Positions 17,265-25,906 of a DNA stretch of 29,373 nucleotides are shown here, in pieces. The DNA is taken from NCBI GenBank assembly GCA_014380545.1, contig JACMJP010000258.1:1-29373 (forward strand), written 5' to 3'. Position 1 is the first letter of the stretch; every line of letters begins with the position of its first letter. Under the pieces are notes generated by a model. The model was not told the DNA's origin. It ran no database searches and saw nothing but the letters and a program-made list of their open reading frames with translations. This DNA comes from Chitinophagales bacterium. GTDB taxonomy: Bacteria; Bacteroidota; Bacteroidia; Chitinophagales; BACL12. A program made the translations under genes and the position numbers.

Positions 17265-18086
17265 TTATTCTGCCAAGTTCTTAATATCTTTTTTGGTGAA
17301 TCCCTGAGGATTAATTGAAGTTGTTTCATTGGTATAAATCATCTCACCTGTGGAAGCACTAAGGATCTGTTTGGTATTCACATAACTTACACCCGAAGTT
17401 TTTTTGTTAAAAACTACAGCATATAGCACCCCCGGTGATTTGCTATCAATAAGTTTGTTCAGTTCAGTTTTGGAAACAATATTCAGCTCCCCATCATAAA
17501 GAGACAGAACTTCTTCCAACGAAAAGGACCCATCAATATCCTCCCTGGCTATATAAAGCTTTTTAGCTTTTATAATGTCACTCCGGAATTCAACATTCTT
17601 GTCATAACTAAAAAATGCCGGGTCTTTATCATTTTCATTAAATAAAATAAACTGAAGTTTATCCTGCAATACCCGTACAGCATTTATTAAACAAACCTTA
17701 ATATCTACTTCATCAACAACTGGCGCTCCGGCTAAATGAGTAACAAGTTTTCCGTCTTTTTTAAAATATACTAACCTCATTACAATACTGTGCACCATTG
17801 TTCCTTCTTCTTCAGCGGCCTGATTTTCATTTTTAATCAGGAAAACGTTATCAGAATAATTTTTACAGTCCTCATACTGGGAACTTGTAATGAATGAGAA
17901 TGAGTTGAGTGACCAATAATTCTCTACCGCATGTTTTATACATTCATTGTAAACACCGTCCTTTTCGTCGAGTACAATAAGCAGGGGGTTTTCAAGCCTG
18001 TCATGAACTGTTATATCACCTGAAGCTGAGATTGGGTTAGCGAATGCCAGTGCCAGAAATAGAGATAAAGATTGTGGTTTCTTCAT
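17265..18086 (-). CDS. Secreted protein of unknown function, paralogue B
   Basis: A 273-residue protein with a signal peptide (MKKPQSLSLFLALAFANPISAS) and a mature domain homologous over its length to paralogue A at 16042. It differs by two Cys in the N-terminal third (YNECIK and YEDCKN) and one in VCLINAV, which paralogue A lacks. Predicted secondary structure alternates strands and helices, suggesting a compact alpha/beta domain. No catalytic motif is apparent and no family is recognised. The gene has a separate -7 box and a strong terminator, so the two paralogues are not an operon despite being neighbours. Confidence 0.82.
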   Translation of the reverse strand: MKKPQSLSLFLALAFANPISASGDITVHDRLENPLLIVLDEKDGVYNECIKHAVENYWSLNSFSFITSSQYEDCKNYSDNVFLIKNENQAAEEEGTMVHSIVMRLVYFKKDGKLVTHLAGAPVVDEVDIKVCLINAVRVLQDKLQFILFNENDKDPAFFSYDKNVEFRSDIIKAKKLYIAREDIDGSFSLEEVLSLYDGELNIVSKTELNKLIDSKSPGVLYAVVFNKKTSGVSYVNTKQILSASTGEMIYTNETTSINPQGFTKKDIKNLAE

Positions 18087-18107
18087 TGAGTTGTATTACC
18101 GTGGTTA

Positions 18108-18115
18108 CAAACATA
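18108..18115 (-). promoter_or_regulatory. -7 box for secreted paralogue B (TATGTTTG)
   Basis: On the minus strand TATGTTTG is an exact TAnnTTTG match, 22 bases upstream of the ATG at 18086. The -33 region has only a weak TGTTT about 19 bases upstream. Confidence 0.45.
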
Positions 18116-18181
18116 ACAAAAATAAACCTGGCAGAAACACAAGTCAATAGATTGAGATATATAATACTAACATATTTTGGT

Positions 18182-19129
18182 TCAGAACCAACGAATGCGT
18201 CTGAAAAGGAAATAGAGTAATGTGGCACAAATAACTGAAAAGAGAATTATCAGCCAGAATGAATTGGGTTCAAAAGGGATATTCAGGTTCATACCGAAGA
18301 AACTGGCAATGAGGGTGGGAACCATTAATAGAATGGTAATTGACGTAAGCCGTTTCATAACCATATTCAGGTTATTTGATATAATTGATCCAAAAGCATC
18401 CATGGTACCATTCAGGATATTGGTATAAACGTTTGCCATCTCCAATGCCTGGCTTGAATCAATAATAATATCCTGCAAGTAATCACTCTTCTCTTCATTA
18501 GATTTTATTGATAGGAAATTAGTTCTGGCAATTTTTACCATTAATAACTCATTTGCCCGAAGGTCAGTTACAAAATACACTAGTGACTTTTGAATATTCA
18601 GCAATTTGGAGAGTTCATTATTCCGGCTGCTATGCAGCAATTCTTTTTCTATGAGATAACGTTTTTTATTCATCTCATTTAAATACTGAATAAAATAAAA
18701 AACATTCTTCTCAAATATTTTGAGAACGATCATGTCTTTATCCTGTGGGTTGATGTGTTTAATTGCAATGGAAAAGAACCAATCTATTACACGGTTTTGT
18801 GCAGAACTAATGATAATGTTATGATCTTTTGTTTGAATAATGCCAATAGGGATAGTAATGTATAAGGCATCATTGTCAATAGAATTTTCAATATCATTTT
18901 CAACTGGTGTATTAATAACAATGAGTTTTACATTATCATCCGCTTCATATCTTGAGCGTTCGTTAATATCTATTGAGTCAAGTAGGAAATCAATTGGTAT
19001 GTCAATAGCATCACTTAGTGCGGCAAGTCTTTTATGATCAAAAGGAGGGTATACGTTTATCCAGCAGTCTTTTTCAGGCCTTTCTATTTCTACGATTGCA
19101 GCATCAATTTTTTTGTAGTATTTGATCAT
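18182..19129 (-). CDS. CorA-family magnesium/divalent cation transporter
   Basis: A 315-residue member of the 2-TM GxN (CorA/MIT) family. It has a cytosolic alpha/beta N-terminal domain, a long helical region with a willow-like coiled stalk (about 120-250), then two C-terminal membrane helices. The signature FFGMN (GMN at 279-281) ends the first helix, and the short C-terminus is basic (FRRIRWF). The family forms pentameric channels that import Mg2+, Co2+ or Ni2+, and some members export Zn2+. The GMN motif favours Mg2+, but specificity is not certain. It has a near-consensus promoter containing a dyad. Confidence 0.92.
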   Translation of the reverse strand: MIKYYKKIDAAIVEIERPEKDCWINVYPPFDHKRLAALSDAIDIPIDFLLDSIDINERSRYEADDNVKLIVINTPVENDIENSIDNDALYITIPIGIIQTKDHNIIISSAQNRVIDWFFSIAIKHINPQDKDMIVLKIFEKNVFYFIQYLNEMNKKRYLIEKELLHSSRNNELSKLLNIQKSLVYFVTDLRANELLMVKIARTNFLSIKSNEEKSDYLQDIIIDSSQALEMANVYTNILNGTMDAFGSIISNNLNMVMKRLTSITILLMVPTLIASFFGMNLNIPFEPNSFWLIILFSVICATLLYFLFRRIRWF

Positions 19130-19178
19130 GATCTTCCATCTGCCGGTGAATAATTTATCCTTTTTCTAATTTGGTGCG

Positions 19179-19209
19179 CAAAGATAAGAGAATCTTATGC
19201 GTATACAAA
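19179..19209 (-). promoter_or_regulatory. Near-consensus Bacteroidota promoter of the corA-like gene
   Basis: On the minus strand, TTTG (19209-19206), a 19-base spacer and TATCTTTG (19186-19179) match the -33/-7 consensus exactly. Transcription would begin near 19172, with a leader of about 43 bases. Confidence 0.75.
19184..19198. promoter_or_regulatory. 15-bp dyad between -33 and -7 boxes (candidate operator)
   Basis: ATAAGA-gaa-TCTTAT is a perfect 6-3-6 inverted repeat that overlaps the first bases of the -7 box of the corA-like promoter. Its position fits a repressor site; the regulator is unknown. Confidence 0.45.
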
Positions 19210-19262
19210 CCTGCATTTTAAAATTGTTATGTACACTACAGACGAACAATGCGGAAAAGAGG

Positions 19263-19294
19263 TTTGACGTTATCAATCTATTCACAGATATTTG
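19263..19294 (+). promoter_or_regulatory. Bacteroidota promoter for the exported beta-rich protein
   Basis: TTTG at 19263-19266, a 20-base spacer, and GATATTTG at 19287-19294 (one mismatch to TAnnTTTG). The predicted start near 19300 leaves a very short leader before the ATG at 19313. An in-frame TTG at 19292 lies inside the -7 box and so is not the translation start. Confidence 0.6.
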
Positions 19295-19312
19295 CATATA
19301 AACAAAACGATC

Positions 19313-19843
19313 ATGAAACAATTTGCCGGGGCTTTTATTGGATTATTGATAAGTTTTTCTGCATACACACAAATTGAAGTGGATTTTATTCAAAGTGTAG
19401 GTGCCGGATATTATACAAGTTTTTTAACACAAGTACCCACACTTCATTATCAGCCAAGGGTGAATTTTTTTGAGATAAGTGATAAAGCTGCTATATCTTT
19501 TGATTTGCGATTAGCAGGGGGCTATTTTGAAGAACCACAGGATATCGCCTCAGACGCTTATGTTGTCATTGAAATACCTATACTTATAAATTTTAACTAT
19601 GGATGCGGTGCTACAAGAGTTGCCGATGAGCATATCGGATATTACGGAGGATTAGGATGGGGTAACGAAATTGCTTATGGCGAATATTATTCAACCGGCC
19701 CAATGTTTAATGCGGGTTTCAGATTTGATATTGATGAAAAATCTCCAATTGATATTAATGTCGGGCTGATGCTTGATGTTACACGAAATTATAATAATGT
19801 ATTTTCTGCAGGAATTTCTTACATGTTCGGTATGCTGAAATGA
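19313..19843 (+). CDS. Small exported beta-rich protein (outer-membrane beta-barrel-like)
   Basis: A 176-residue protein with a signal peptide (MKQFAGAFIGLLISFSAYTQ) followed by alternating amphipathic strands rich in Gly, Tyr and Phe (for example AGYYTSF, ISFDLRLAGGYF, YYGGLGWGNEIAYG, FNAGFRFDI, INVGLMLDV) and ending in SAGISYMFG, a C-terminal strand of outer-membrane type. An eight-strand barrel is plausible, but no specific family is recognised. It converges with dapF with only three bases between the stops. Confidence 0.75.
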   Translation: MKQFAGAFIGLLISFSAYTQIEVDFIQSVGAGYYTSFLTQVPTLHYQPRVNFFEISDKAAISFDLRLAGGYFEEPQDIASDAYVVIEIPILINFNYGCGATRVADEHIGYYGGLGWGNEIAYGEYYSTGPMFNAGFRFDIDEKSPIDINVGLMLDVTRNYNNVFSAGISYMFGMLK

Positions 19844-19846
19844 TTC

Positions 19847-20638
19847 TTAAAAGCTTATTTCAATTTCCCCGTTAAAAACAAATTTCGCAGGACCTATCAG
19901 CCAGATATTGGTAAAATTATTATTACTTATTTTTTCAAAAGAGACTTTCAGGTCGCCTCCTAAAACTTTAACCGGAATAGTATAAGCACCAGGGATTAGT
20001 TTATTCTCCACACTGTAAATAATGGCCGCTGCGGTTACCCCTGTTCCGCATGAAAATGTTTCATCCTCAACGCCTCTTTCATACGTCCGTATTGCAATAC
20101 CATTGCTTAGTGCTTCAACAAAATTTACATTTATACCTTCCTGTTTATACGTTTCATTGTGCCTGATCTTTGCGCCTTCTGTTCTTATATCCAAAGCACT
20201 AATATTTTGCATAAACTCAACATAATGCGGTGAACCTGTATCTATTTCATAATAATTGATCAGATGTTTTATATCGTGAACATCATGCATCTTTAATTTT
20301 ATAACATTCCCGTCAATGATTGCATCATGCAATCCATCTGATGCACGAAAAACATAACGTTCCTTTTTAATTCCCATCAATTCAGCAAACTTTACGATAC
20401 ATCTGCTTCCATTTCCACATAAAGAACCTTCTCTGCCATCTGCATTAAAATAAACCATTTCAAAATCGCAGTCTTTTGCATTTTGCAATAACATAACCCC
20501 ATCTGCTCCAATACCAAACCTTCTGTCGCATATTCCAGAATAAAATGTCGGTATGTCACGACGAAATTTCAGCGACCGATTATCAAAAATTATAAAATCA
20601 TTTCCTGTTCCCTGATATTTATAGAACTCTGCTACCAT
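19847..20638 (-). CDS. dapF: Diaminopimelate epimerase DapF
   Basis: A 263-residue cytoplasmic enzyme that converts LL- to meso-diaminopimelate for lysine and peptidoglycan synthesis. It has the opening FYKYQGTGNDFIIFDN and the two catalytic Cys, Cys74 in SLCGNGSRC and Cys197 in FSCGTGVTAAA. Symmetrical two-domain layout and normal length. It stands alone, with no other lysine pathway gene nearby. The start MVAEFYKYQGTGND fits homologues. Confidence 0.95.
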   Translation of the reverse strand: MVAEFYKYQGTGNDFIIFDNRSLKFRRDIPTFYSGICDRRFGIGADGVMLLQNAKDCDFEMVYFNADGREGSLCGNGSRCIVKFAELMGIKKERYVFRASDGLHDAIIDGNVIKLKMHDVHDIKHLINYYEIDTGSPHYVEFMQNISALDIRTEGAKIRHNETYKQEGINVNFVEALSNGIAIRTYERGVEDETFSCGTGVTAAAIIYSVENKLIPGAYTIPVKVLGGDLKVSFEKISNNNFTNIWLIGPAKFVFNGEIEISF

Positions 20639-20762
20639 GTTTTGTGTTAAGAAGCGTAAATTCGAATTAAAAATTGTTAAACGATAAAATTACAGTAATA
20701 TAAAATCGTTTATGCATGAAATTTGATAAAAAAATATACCTTACAAAAAAATTAAATATACT

Positions 20763-22232
20763 ATGAGAGGAAAAAACATTCTAACAACTGTTACGGTAGC
20801 AGTTATAAGTTCAGCTATCACAGTATTCGGAATTAGTAAATATTATTCAAATCAAAGTTACTCCGGCACTGAGCAAACGAATTCGCCTTATCAATTATCA
20901 AATTATTCTTTCCCTGTTGCACCATCAGGAATGGCGCCAGTTGATTTTACTTATGCTGCAGCATTGTCAACACCTGCTGTTGTACATGTTAAAACAACTT
21001 ACAGCAAAACAACTTCCTATTCAGAGGGAAATGATGTTTTAAGACAGTTCTTTGGCGATGATTTTTTTGGTAACCCATATGGTAATGGCGGAGTACAACA
21101 GGCAAGCGGGTCAGGAGTAATAGTAAGTGATGATGGTTATATTGTTACTAATTATCATGTCGTAAAGAATGCAGATGCAATTGAAGTTGTATTATATGAT
21201 AAACAAAAAGCTCAAGCCACTTTAGTGGGCACTGATCCATCAACTGATATTGCTTTAATTAAAATTGATATGAAAAACTTGCCTTTAATGCAATATAGCA
21301 ATTCAGATTCCGTAAGGGTTGGTGAATGGGTTCTTGCAGTTGGTAATCCGTTTGATCTTACATCAACAGTTACTGCAGGAATCATTAGTGCAAAGGGAAG
21401 AAAAATTGATATTCTTGGTGAGAACGCATCCACTCCTATTGAATCATTTATTCAAACTGATGCTGCAGTGAATCCCGGAAACAGCGGAGGCGCATTAGTA
21501 AATACGAAAGGTGAATTAATTGGAATTAACACTGCTATTGCAACGCCAACAGGAACATACGCAGGATATTCATTTGCAGTGCCTGTTAACATTGTGAAAA
21601 AAGTAGTAAAAGATCTTAAAAAATACGGAGTGGTGCAAAGAGCATATTTAGGTGTTGAGGTAGATCCCACGAAGGATGATATTGGTGGTGTATATATAAG
21701 TAATGTTGTAGATAATTCAGGGGCTGATGCTGGTGGAATTAAAGTAGGAGATATTCTTACACATATTAATAATACACCTATTCATTCTTTCCCTGAGTTG
21801 CAGGAACAACTTAGTGCCTACGGTCCTGGTGAAAAAGTAAATGTGAGTTTAATTAGAGATAAGGACAGAAAGAACCTTGTTGTCGAATTAAAAAATAAAG
21901 AGGGCAATACAAGTATTATTGAAAAATCAACCAATAAAGTATTTGAGAGCCTTGGTGTGGAATTAGAAGATGTGTCAAGCAAAGAAGCACAATATTATGA
22001 TGTAGATGGAGGTGTGAGAATTACAGGTATTAGAAATGGCGCTATTTCACAGCAAACAAGAATACATCAGGACTTTATAATTACAGCGGTAGATGATGTG
22101 TCAATAAAAAATGCGAATGAATTTGCAAAGACACTGGAAAACAAAGCAGGAAAAAATGTGATAATTGAAGGATTTTATCCTTCTTTTCCGAACAAAATTT
22201 ATAATTATGGGTTAAGCATACCTAACGAGTAA
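20763..22232 (+). CDS. degP: Deg/HtrA-type periplasmic serine protease with two PDZ domains
   Basis: A 489-residue Do-like protease and chaperone acting on misfolded envelope proteins. An N-terminal hydrophobic segment (about 7-24) serves as signal or anchor. The trypsin-like domain has His132 (TNYHVV), Asp162 (STDIALI) and Ser241 (NPGNSGGAL). The first PDZ domain spans about 285-375 (YLGVEV, GGIKVGDILTHIN), and a second, more diverged PDZ about 385-489 (LGVELED, IITAVDD). The Gly-rich insert after GDDFF corresponds to the LA loop region. degP, degQ and degS names are not separable by sequence here. Followed by a strong terminator. Confidence 0.92.
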   Translation: MRGKNILTTVTVAVISSAITVFGISKYYSNQSYSGTEQTNSPYQLSNYSFPVAPSGMAPVDFTYAAALSTPAVVHVKTTYSKTTSYSEGNDVLRQFFGDDFFGNPYGNGGVQQASGSGVIVSDDGYIVTNYHVVKNADAIEVVLYDKQKAQATLVGTDPSTDIALIKIDMKNLPLMQYSNSDSVRVGEWVLAVGNPFDLTSTVTAGIISAKGRKIDILGENASTPIESFIQTDAAVNPGNSGGALVNTKGELIGINTAIATPTGTYAGYSFAVPVNIVKKVVKDLKKYGVVQRAYLGVEVDPTKDDIGGVYISNVVDNSGADAGGIKVGDILTHINNTPIHSFPELQEQLSAYGPGEKVNVSLIRDKDRKNLVVELKNKEGNTSIIEKSTNKVFESLGVELEDVSSKEAQYYDVDGGVRITGIRNGAISQQTRIHQDFIITAVDDVSIKNANEFAKTLENKAGKNVIIEGFYPSFPNKIYNYGLSIPNE

Positions 22233-22280
22233 GAATTTAAAAATAAGAAATATAATTTAGAATAATTGGGTTTTCAGGTT

Positions 22281-22332
22281 AGCCCCGCCACGGTTATTTC
22301 GATCTTTCGGAAAAGCAGGCGGGGTTCTTTTT
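22281..22332 (+). terminator. Terminator after the Deg protease gene
   Basis: CCCCGCC (22283-22289) pairs with GGCGGGG (22318-22324), extended by a G-T and an A-T pair, with a long 28-base loop, then CTTTTT. The unusually long loop is odd for a terminator and may hold extra structure. Confidence 0.7.
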
Positions 22333-22362
22333 AAAGCATATCCTTCTCTGTATCAGAAACTA

Positions 22363-22497
22363 TTATTTCTTTCCTTTTAATGAATTCATAAAATCATTTA
22401 TCTTCGGCTTTATTAGATCTGCAACAGGCACAAATTCCTCATTTAAAAAAATATACAAGCTTGAGCCGAATGCAGAAATTTGCCGTGCGTAATACAA
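22363..22497 (-). CDS. Possible 44-residue protein or gene remnant
   Basis: A minus-strand frame with protein-like composition: YYARQISAFGSSLYIFLNE, then EFVPVADLIKPKINDF, ending MNSLKGKK and TAA. The only in-frame start is TTG at 22497; a stop lies two codons further upstream, and Met appears only at residue 37. It fills most of the gap between the Deg terminator and the next gene. It may be a short real protein with an unusual start or the 3' remnant of a lost gene. I do not recognise it. Confidence 0.3.
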   Translation of the reverse strand: MYYARQISAFGSSLYIFLNEEFVPVADLIKPKINDFMNSLKGKK

Positions 22498-22501
22498 ATT
22501 T
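22476..22501. repeat. Inverted repeat AAATTTG / CAAATTT
   Basis: Perfect 7-bp arms with a 12-base spacer, 31 bases before the ATG at 22532. Each arm resembles the TTTG half of a -7 box facing outward, so it could be an operator or overlapping divergent promoters. Confidence 0.35.
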
Positions 22502-22531
22502 TAGTAATGTTGAACAAAAAAGAAAAGCAGA

Positions 22532-22792
22532 ATGAGAGTTATTGGTTACATAGAACACCCGGTTTATAAAATAAGTGTATTTAGCTGGAGCGAAAAATAC
22601 ATTGTAAAGATTGAAGCCGGTTTTTTTGAGCAGAGCTATAAATTCAGGTATGATGAATTTTCAAACTGGGAAGAGCTGAAACTTGTCTTTGATGAAGTAA
22701 TGATAGAAGCAATAAGAAAAACATTCATGCAAATGGGAAAAGATATGAAAGAGGCAAGGATAAGTTATGGGAATAAACCCAGGAAAGTTTAA
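22532..22792 (+). CDS. Conserved small protein of unknown function
   Basis: An 86-residue soluble protein with no signal. It has a beta-rich first half (IGYIEHPVYKISVFSWSEKYIVKIEAG, shown in parts: strands around residues 3-8, 11-17 and 22-29) with FFEQSYKFR, then a long helix (about 52-75) and a basic tail ending PRKV. It resembles a group of ~80-residue Bacteroidota hypothetical proteins that begin with a K/R-x-IGYI pattern; no function is known to me. It stands between the Deg gene and the lipoprotein cluster, in the same direction but with 220 bases to the latter. Confidence 0.75.
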   Translation: MRVIGYIEHPVYKISVFSWSEKYIVKIEAGFFEQSYKFRYDEFSNWEELKLVFDEVMIEAIRKTFMQMGKDMKEARISYGNKPRKV

Positions 22793-23012
22793 ACGCAAAA
22801 TGTCATAAATTTGAAAAACTGATGAAAATCATTCCCTAATGCAACCTTCAACTTCTGAAGTTTATCTTCAATAGCAATATCTCAAATTACAGTCACGTTA
22901 TTGGAGAAACTGTAGAAACAAATACCGTTGCGAACCTTGATTTATAAAAGCACTTTCAATACTTTTGAAAGCTGAAACAAACCCGCCATTAATTTATTTA
23001 TTTTTTTACATT

Positions 23013-23921
23013 ATGGATTTATCTAAAAATAAAGTTATTCATATTTGTCTGACATTACTTTTATTTGCGGCCTTTTTTTCAGCCTGCAAAAAAGAGGAAC
23101 TCATTCATGAAAATGTTACTATTCCGGATAATATACCGCCGGGTCAGGATGGTGTATCTGATCTTAAATTAAATTCCTATGTCAATAACTTGTATATTGA
23201 TATGTTTGGCAGGGCGCCGACAGAAGAAGAATTAAGCGAGGCAAAAACCACATTAAAAGATAATAATTACAACGAGACTTCAAGGGAAGATATTATTACG
23301 GGTATAATGAGCAGTTATGATTACTATAAGAACATTAATGTGCTCACAAGCCAGAAAATGCTTGTAAGTATAGATAGTTTAACAATACAATACGAAATTG
23401 ATCTCTATGAATATACAATTTATATTGCGGAGTTAACCGGCGACAGCGTTGCGGTATTTTATTATGAATATTATCTTGAAAAATTAGTGAATCTCCGGGA
23501 CGCCTCTGTTCATCTCTACAATAGCAGCATCACAATAAATGAATATTTTAAAAGATATGTAGACAATATTTTTTACGATGATGTGAACATGGGGAGCGAA
23601 AATTTTGTAGTGAGTTGTTTTGAAAATTTATTCCACAGGCAGCCAACAGATGATGAAATGCAGTCGGGAATTGCTATGGTAGATGGCGAAGCATCAATGT
23701 TGTTCCTAGTACAAGGCAACTCAAAGGATGCTTTTATAAACATTGTAGGGAATGCACTGGAATTTTCTCAGGGGCAAGTATTGGAAGCATATCAAACATT
23801 ACTGGCAAGAGATCCTTCTTCTTACGAAATGAATGAATATGCATTGCAAATTCAGGAAACAGGAAGTTTTAATGAAATGAAAATTGACATCTTTAAATCA
23901 GAAGAATATGCAGGTTTTTAA
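23013..23921 (+). CDS. Surface-type lipoprotein with three YxxL[FY]xRxP repeats (DUF4214/DUF1549-like)
   Basis: A 302-residue lipoprotein: signal helix then lipid-attachment Cys25 in FFSACKKEEL. The C-K-K-E-E start matches the K-(D/E)2 style export signal that sends Bacteroidota lipoproteins to the cell surface. Three related segments occur at about 57-74 (NNLYIDMFGRAPTEEEL), 198-216 (FENLFHRQPTDDEM) and 256-274 (AYQTLLARDPSSYEM). This Y/F-x-x-L-[FY]-x-R-x-P-[ST]-x-x-E pattern recalls DUF4214 repeats and the N-terminal signature of DUF1549. The ATG at 23013 is chosen; an in-frame TTG at 22965 adds residues before the signal peptide. First gene of a cluster running to 27895. Confidence 0.75.
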   Translation: MDLSKNKVIHICLTLLLFAAFFSACKKEELIHENVTIPDNIPPGQDGVSDLKLNSYVNNLYIDMFGRAPTEEELSEAKTTLKDNNYNETSREDIITGIMSSYDYYKNINVLTSQKMLVSIDSLTIQYEIDLYEYTIYIAELTGDSVAVFYYEYYLEKLVNLRDASVHLYNSSITINEYFKRYVDNIFYDDVNMGSENFVVSCFENLFHRQPTDDEMQSGIAMVDGEASMLFLVQGNSKDAFINIVGNALEFSQGQVLEAYQTLLARDPSSYEMNEYALQIQETGSFNEMKIDIFKSEEYAGF

Positions 23922-23925
23922 CCGG

Positions 23926-24438
23926 ATGAAAATATTACCTCTATTTTTTTCTTTTATACTGCTTTTTAATGCAGGATGTAAGAAAGAACATATAATAACA
24001 ACTGTATATGATAATATTATTTTCGAAATAGATACTGTCCCTGTATATGCATCGGCAAATGAAAAAGACAGGCTTAAAACACCACTTCAATACATTTCAA
24101 GTTTATACAGCAATTTATATTTTTCAAGCATACCATCAAACGAATTAGACAATCTTGTTATTTACCGCTTATCACTGGGTGATAAAAACCTTGTGAATGA
24201 AATTATATTAAACAGTATGCTGAAAGATCCCGAAGTATACTCATCACTTCCGTCAAATGATGATATGCGCAGCGATATTGATGAATTTATTAATACAACC
24301 TATTTAAGATTTTATTTGCGCAATCCTACAGAATATGAAAAATACGGATTAAGAGAAATAATTGAAGAAGACCTTACAATTACAGTAATAGATATTTACA
24401 GATCATTTTTATTAAGCACTGAATATATGTTTTATTGA
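23926..24438 (+). CDS. Surface-type lipoprotein with two diverged YxxL-like repeats
   Basis: A 170-residue lipoprotein with signal peptide and Cys18 (FNAGCKKEH). Two helical segments resemble the repeats of the previous gene: YISSLYSNLYFSSIPSNEL (about 56-74) and FINTTYLRFYLRNPTEYE (about 121-138). The start is ATG 23926, four bases after the previous stop, so the two form an operon. The in-frame TTG at 23884 is rejected because it overlaps the previous gene and spoils the signal peptide. It looks like a smaller paralogue of its neighbour. No enzyme motif is seen; a binding or scaffold role is a guess. Confidence 0.72.
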   Translation: MKILPLFFSFILLFNAGCKKEHIITTVYDNIIFEIDTVPVYASANEKDRLKTPLQYISSLYSNLYFSSIPSNELDNLVIYRLSLGDKNLVNEIILNSMLKDPEVYSSLPSNDDMRSDIDEFINTTYLRFYLRNPTEYEKYGLREIIEEDLTITVIDIYRSFLLSTEYMFY

Positions 24439-24511
24439 AAAAATGAGTAATGAGTTTTAAAATACAGAAACCAAATACTAATTACCAAATAATAACTACT
24501 AACTACCAACA

Positions 24512-25840
24512 ATGCAAAGGAGAAAATTTTTAAGGAACACAGCGCTGACAGCTGCGGGAATTATTTCCGCACCTTATATACTTCCGTCAGGAAGATTATT
24601 TGCTGCCAGCGGAACAAGGTTAGTAAATCATGTTGTGTTAGTTGTATTTGGCGGTGGCATCCGCAACCAGGAAACTGTTGGGCAGCAATATTTATTGAAC
24701 CAAGGCGCAGGTCCCGGAGGGAATGTAATGTATAACATGCTAGAAGGTGCTGCACCTTCCGGTTCATTAGTATATACTCCATGGGAACCTGCAGTAACAA
24801 CACCATTATCAGCACAGGGTACTCTATTTAAACACATGCGCTATGCTGAAGGACCGACAGGACATTTTAATGGGCATTCAGTTGTATTAACAGGGAGATA
24901 TACCGAAACAGGTTTGAATTTAAATATCAATCCTGAATATCCAACCTTATTTGAATATTACCGCAAGCATAGCGATCCTGCAAAAAGTGCAATGAATGCA
25001 TGGTGGGTTTCTTTAGATCTTGGTCCTTATCCTGCATTAAATTACAGCCGTCATCCGGATTATGGTTCTTTATACGGAGCAAATTATATTAGCCCTCTTA
25101 CAACTTTTGGCGATTATGCAGATGATAAATTTTCTACTTTAAATGCATTACATCCTGAAGAATTAAGCCGCTTAAATACAGTTAAAACTTTTCTTGATAA
25201 AAATTTTGATAGATCAATTGTTGATATTCCGGGTATGGTAAATACTGCTGAAGAAAAACAAGAGATACATGAATTTATTTTAAAATTATTACAGGGAGAT
25301 ATACCGGTTGAATGGCCTTTACCGTCAGGAGTTGCAGGTTCTAATTTAACAGGCGACCTCATTAATATAGCATCTGCATGGAAAATAATGGAACAATTCC
25401 ATCCTGAATTATTAGTGGTAAATACTACAAACCTTGATGTTTGCCACACAGATTTTTCAGGATATATTCAAAATTTGCATAAGAGTGATTATGGAATTGG
25501 ATGGTTATGGAATAAAATTCAAAGTGACCCGGTAATGTCTAATGATACTATTATGATCATGATTCCTGAACACGGAAGAAATCTTGAACCAAATACTATA
25601 ACTGATATACACGGCTTAAATGCTTATGATCATACAACAGATGAAAATTCAAGAGATATATTCGGATTAGTTGTGGGCCCAAGTGATATTGTGAATCACG
25701 GATTGGTAATTGGCAGCGAAGAAGTTCCGAATGGCCAGTCCATTGATATTGTTCCTACAATTGCGCACATCCTCGGATTTAAAGATGACATTCCATCTTA
25801 TTTATTACCGGGGGGAGTGATGGATGAAGCGTTTGTATGA
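24512..25840 (+). CDS. Tat-exported alkaline-phosphatase-fold protein (DUF1501-like)
   Basis: A 442-residue protein with a twin-arginine signal (MQRRKFLRNTALTAAG) ending near SGRLFA. The mature part has features of the alkaline phosphatase/sulfatase superfamily as seen in DUF1501 proteins: VVLVVFGGGIRNQET at the start, GHFNGHSVVLTGRY, VVNTTNLDVCHTDFSGY, MIPEHGRN, and near the C-terminus DHTTDENSRDIFGLVVG and IDIVPTIAHILG. The Asp and His residues in DVCHTD, PEHG and DHTTD are candidate metal ligands. DUF1501 proteins usually sit beside DUF1549/DUF1553 or DUF1800 partners; here the partners are repeat lipoproteins and a cytochrome-like lipoprotein. The substrate is unknown. Folded export by Tat is consistent with bound metals. 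Confidence 0.82.
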   Translation: MQRRKFLRNTALTAAGIISAPYILPSGRLFAASGTRLVNHVVLVVFGGGIRNQETVGQQYLLNQGAGPGGNVMYNMLEGAAPSGSLVYTPWEPAVTTPLSAQGTLFKHMRYAEGPTGHFNGHSVVLTGRYTETGLNLNINPEYPTLFEYYRKHSDPAKSAMNAWWVSLDLGPYPALNYSRHPDYGSLYGANYISPLTTFGDYADDKFSTLNALHPEELSRLNTVKTFLDKNFDRSIVDIPGMVNTAEEKQEIHEFILKLLQGDIPVEWPLPSGVAGSNLTGDLINIASAWKIMEQFHPELLVVNTTNLDVCHTDFSGYIQNLHKSDYGIGWLWNKIQSDPVMSNDTIMIMIPEHGRNLEPNTITDIHGLNAYDHTTDENSRDIFGLVVGPSDIVNHGLVIGSEEVPNGQSIDIVPTIAHILGFKDDIPSYLLPGGVMDEAFV

Positions 25841-25906
25841 ATTAATTAATGAAATAAAAAATCAATTGATATAAATAATTTTCATTTTAATAATAAATTC
25901 AATTAC

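Noticed and set aside
22840..22947. Stretch of 35 sense codons before the lipoprotein cluster
   Set aside because: No start codon, no recognised similarity, and a frame of this length is expected by chance; at most a gene remnant.
24561..25449. Minus-strand frames opposite the DUF1501-like gene
   Set aside because: Antisense shadows of a full-length gene with a Tat signal and conserved metal motifs.
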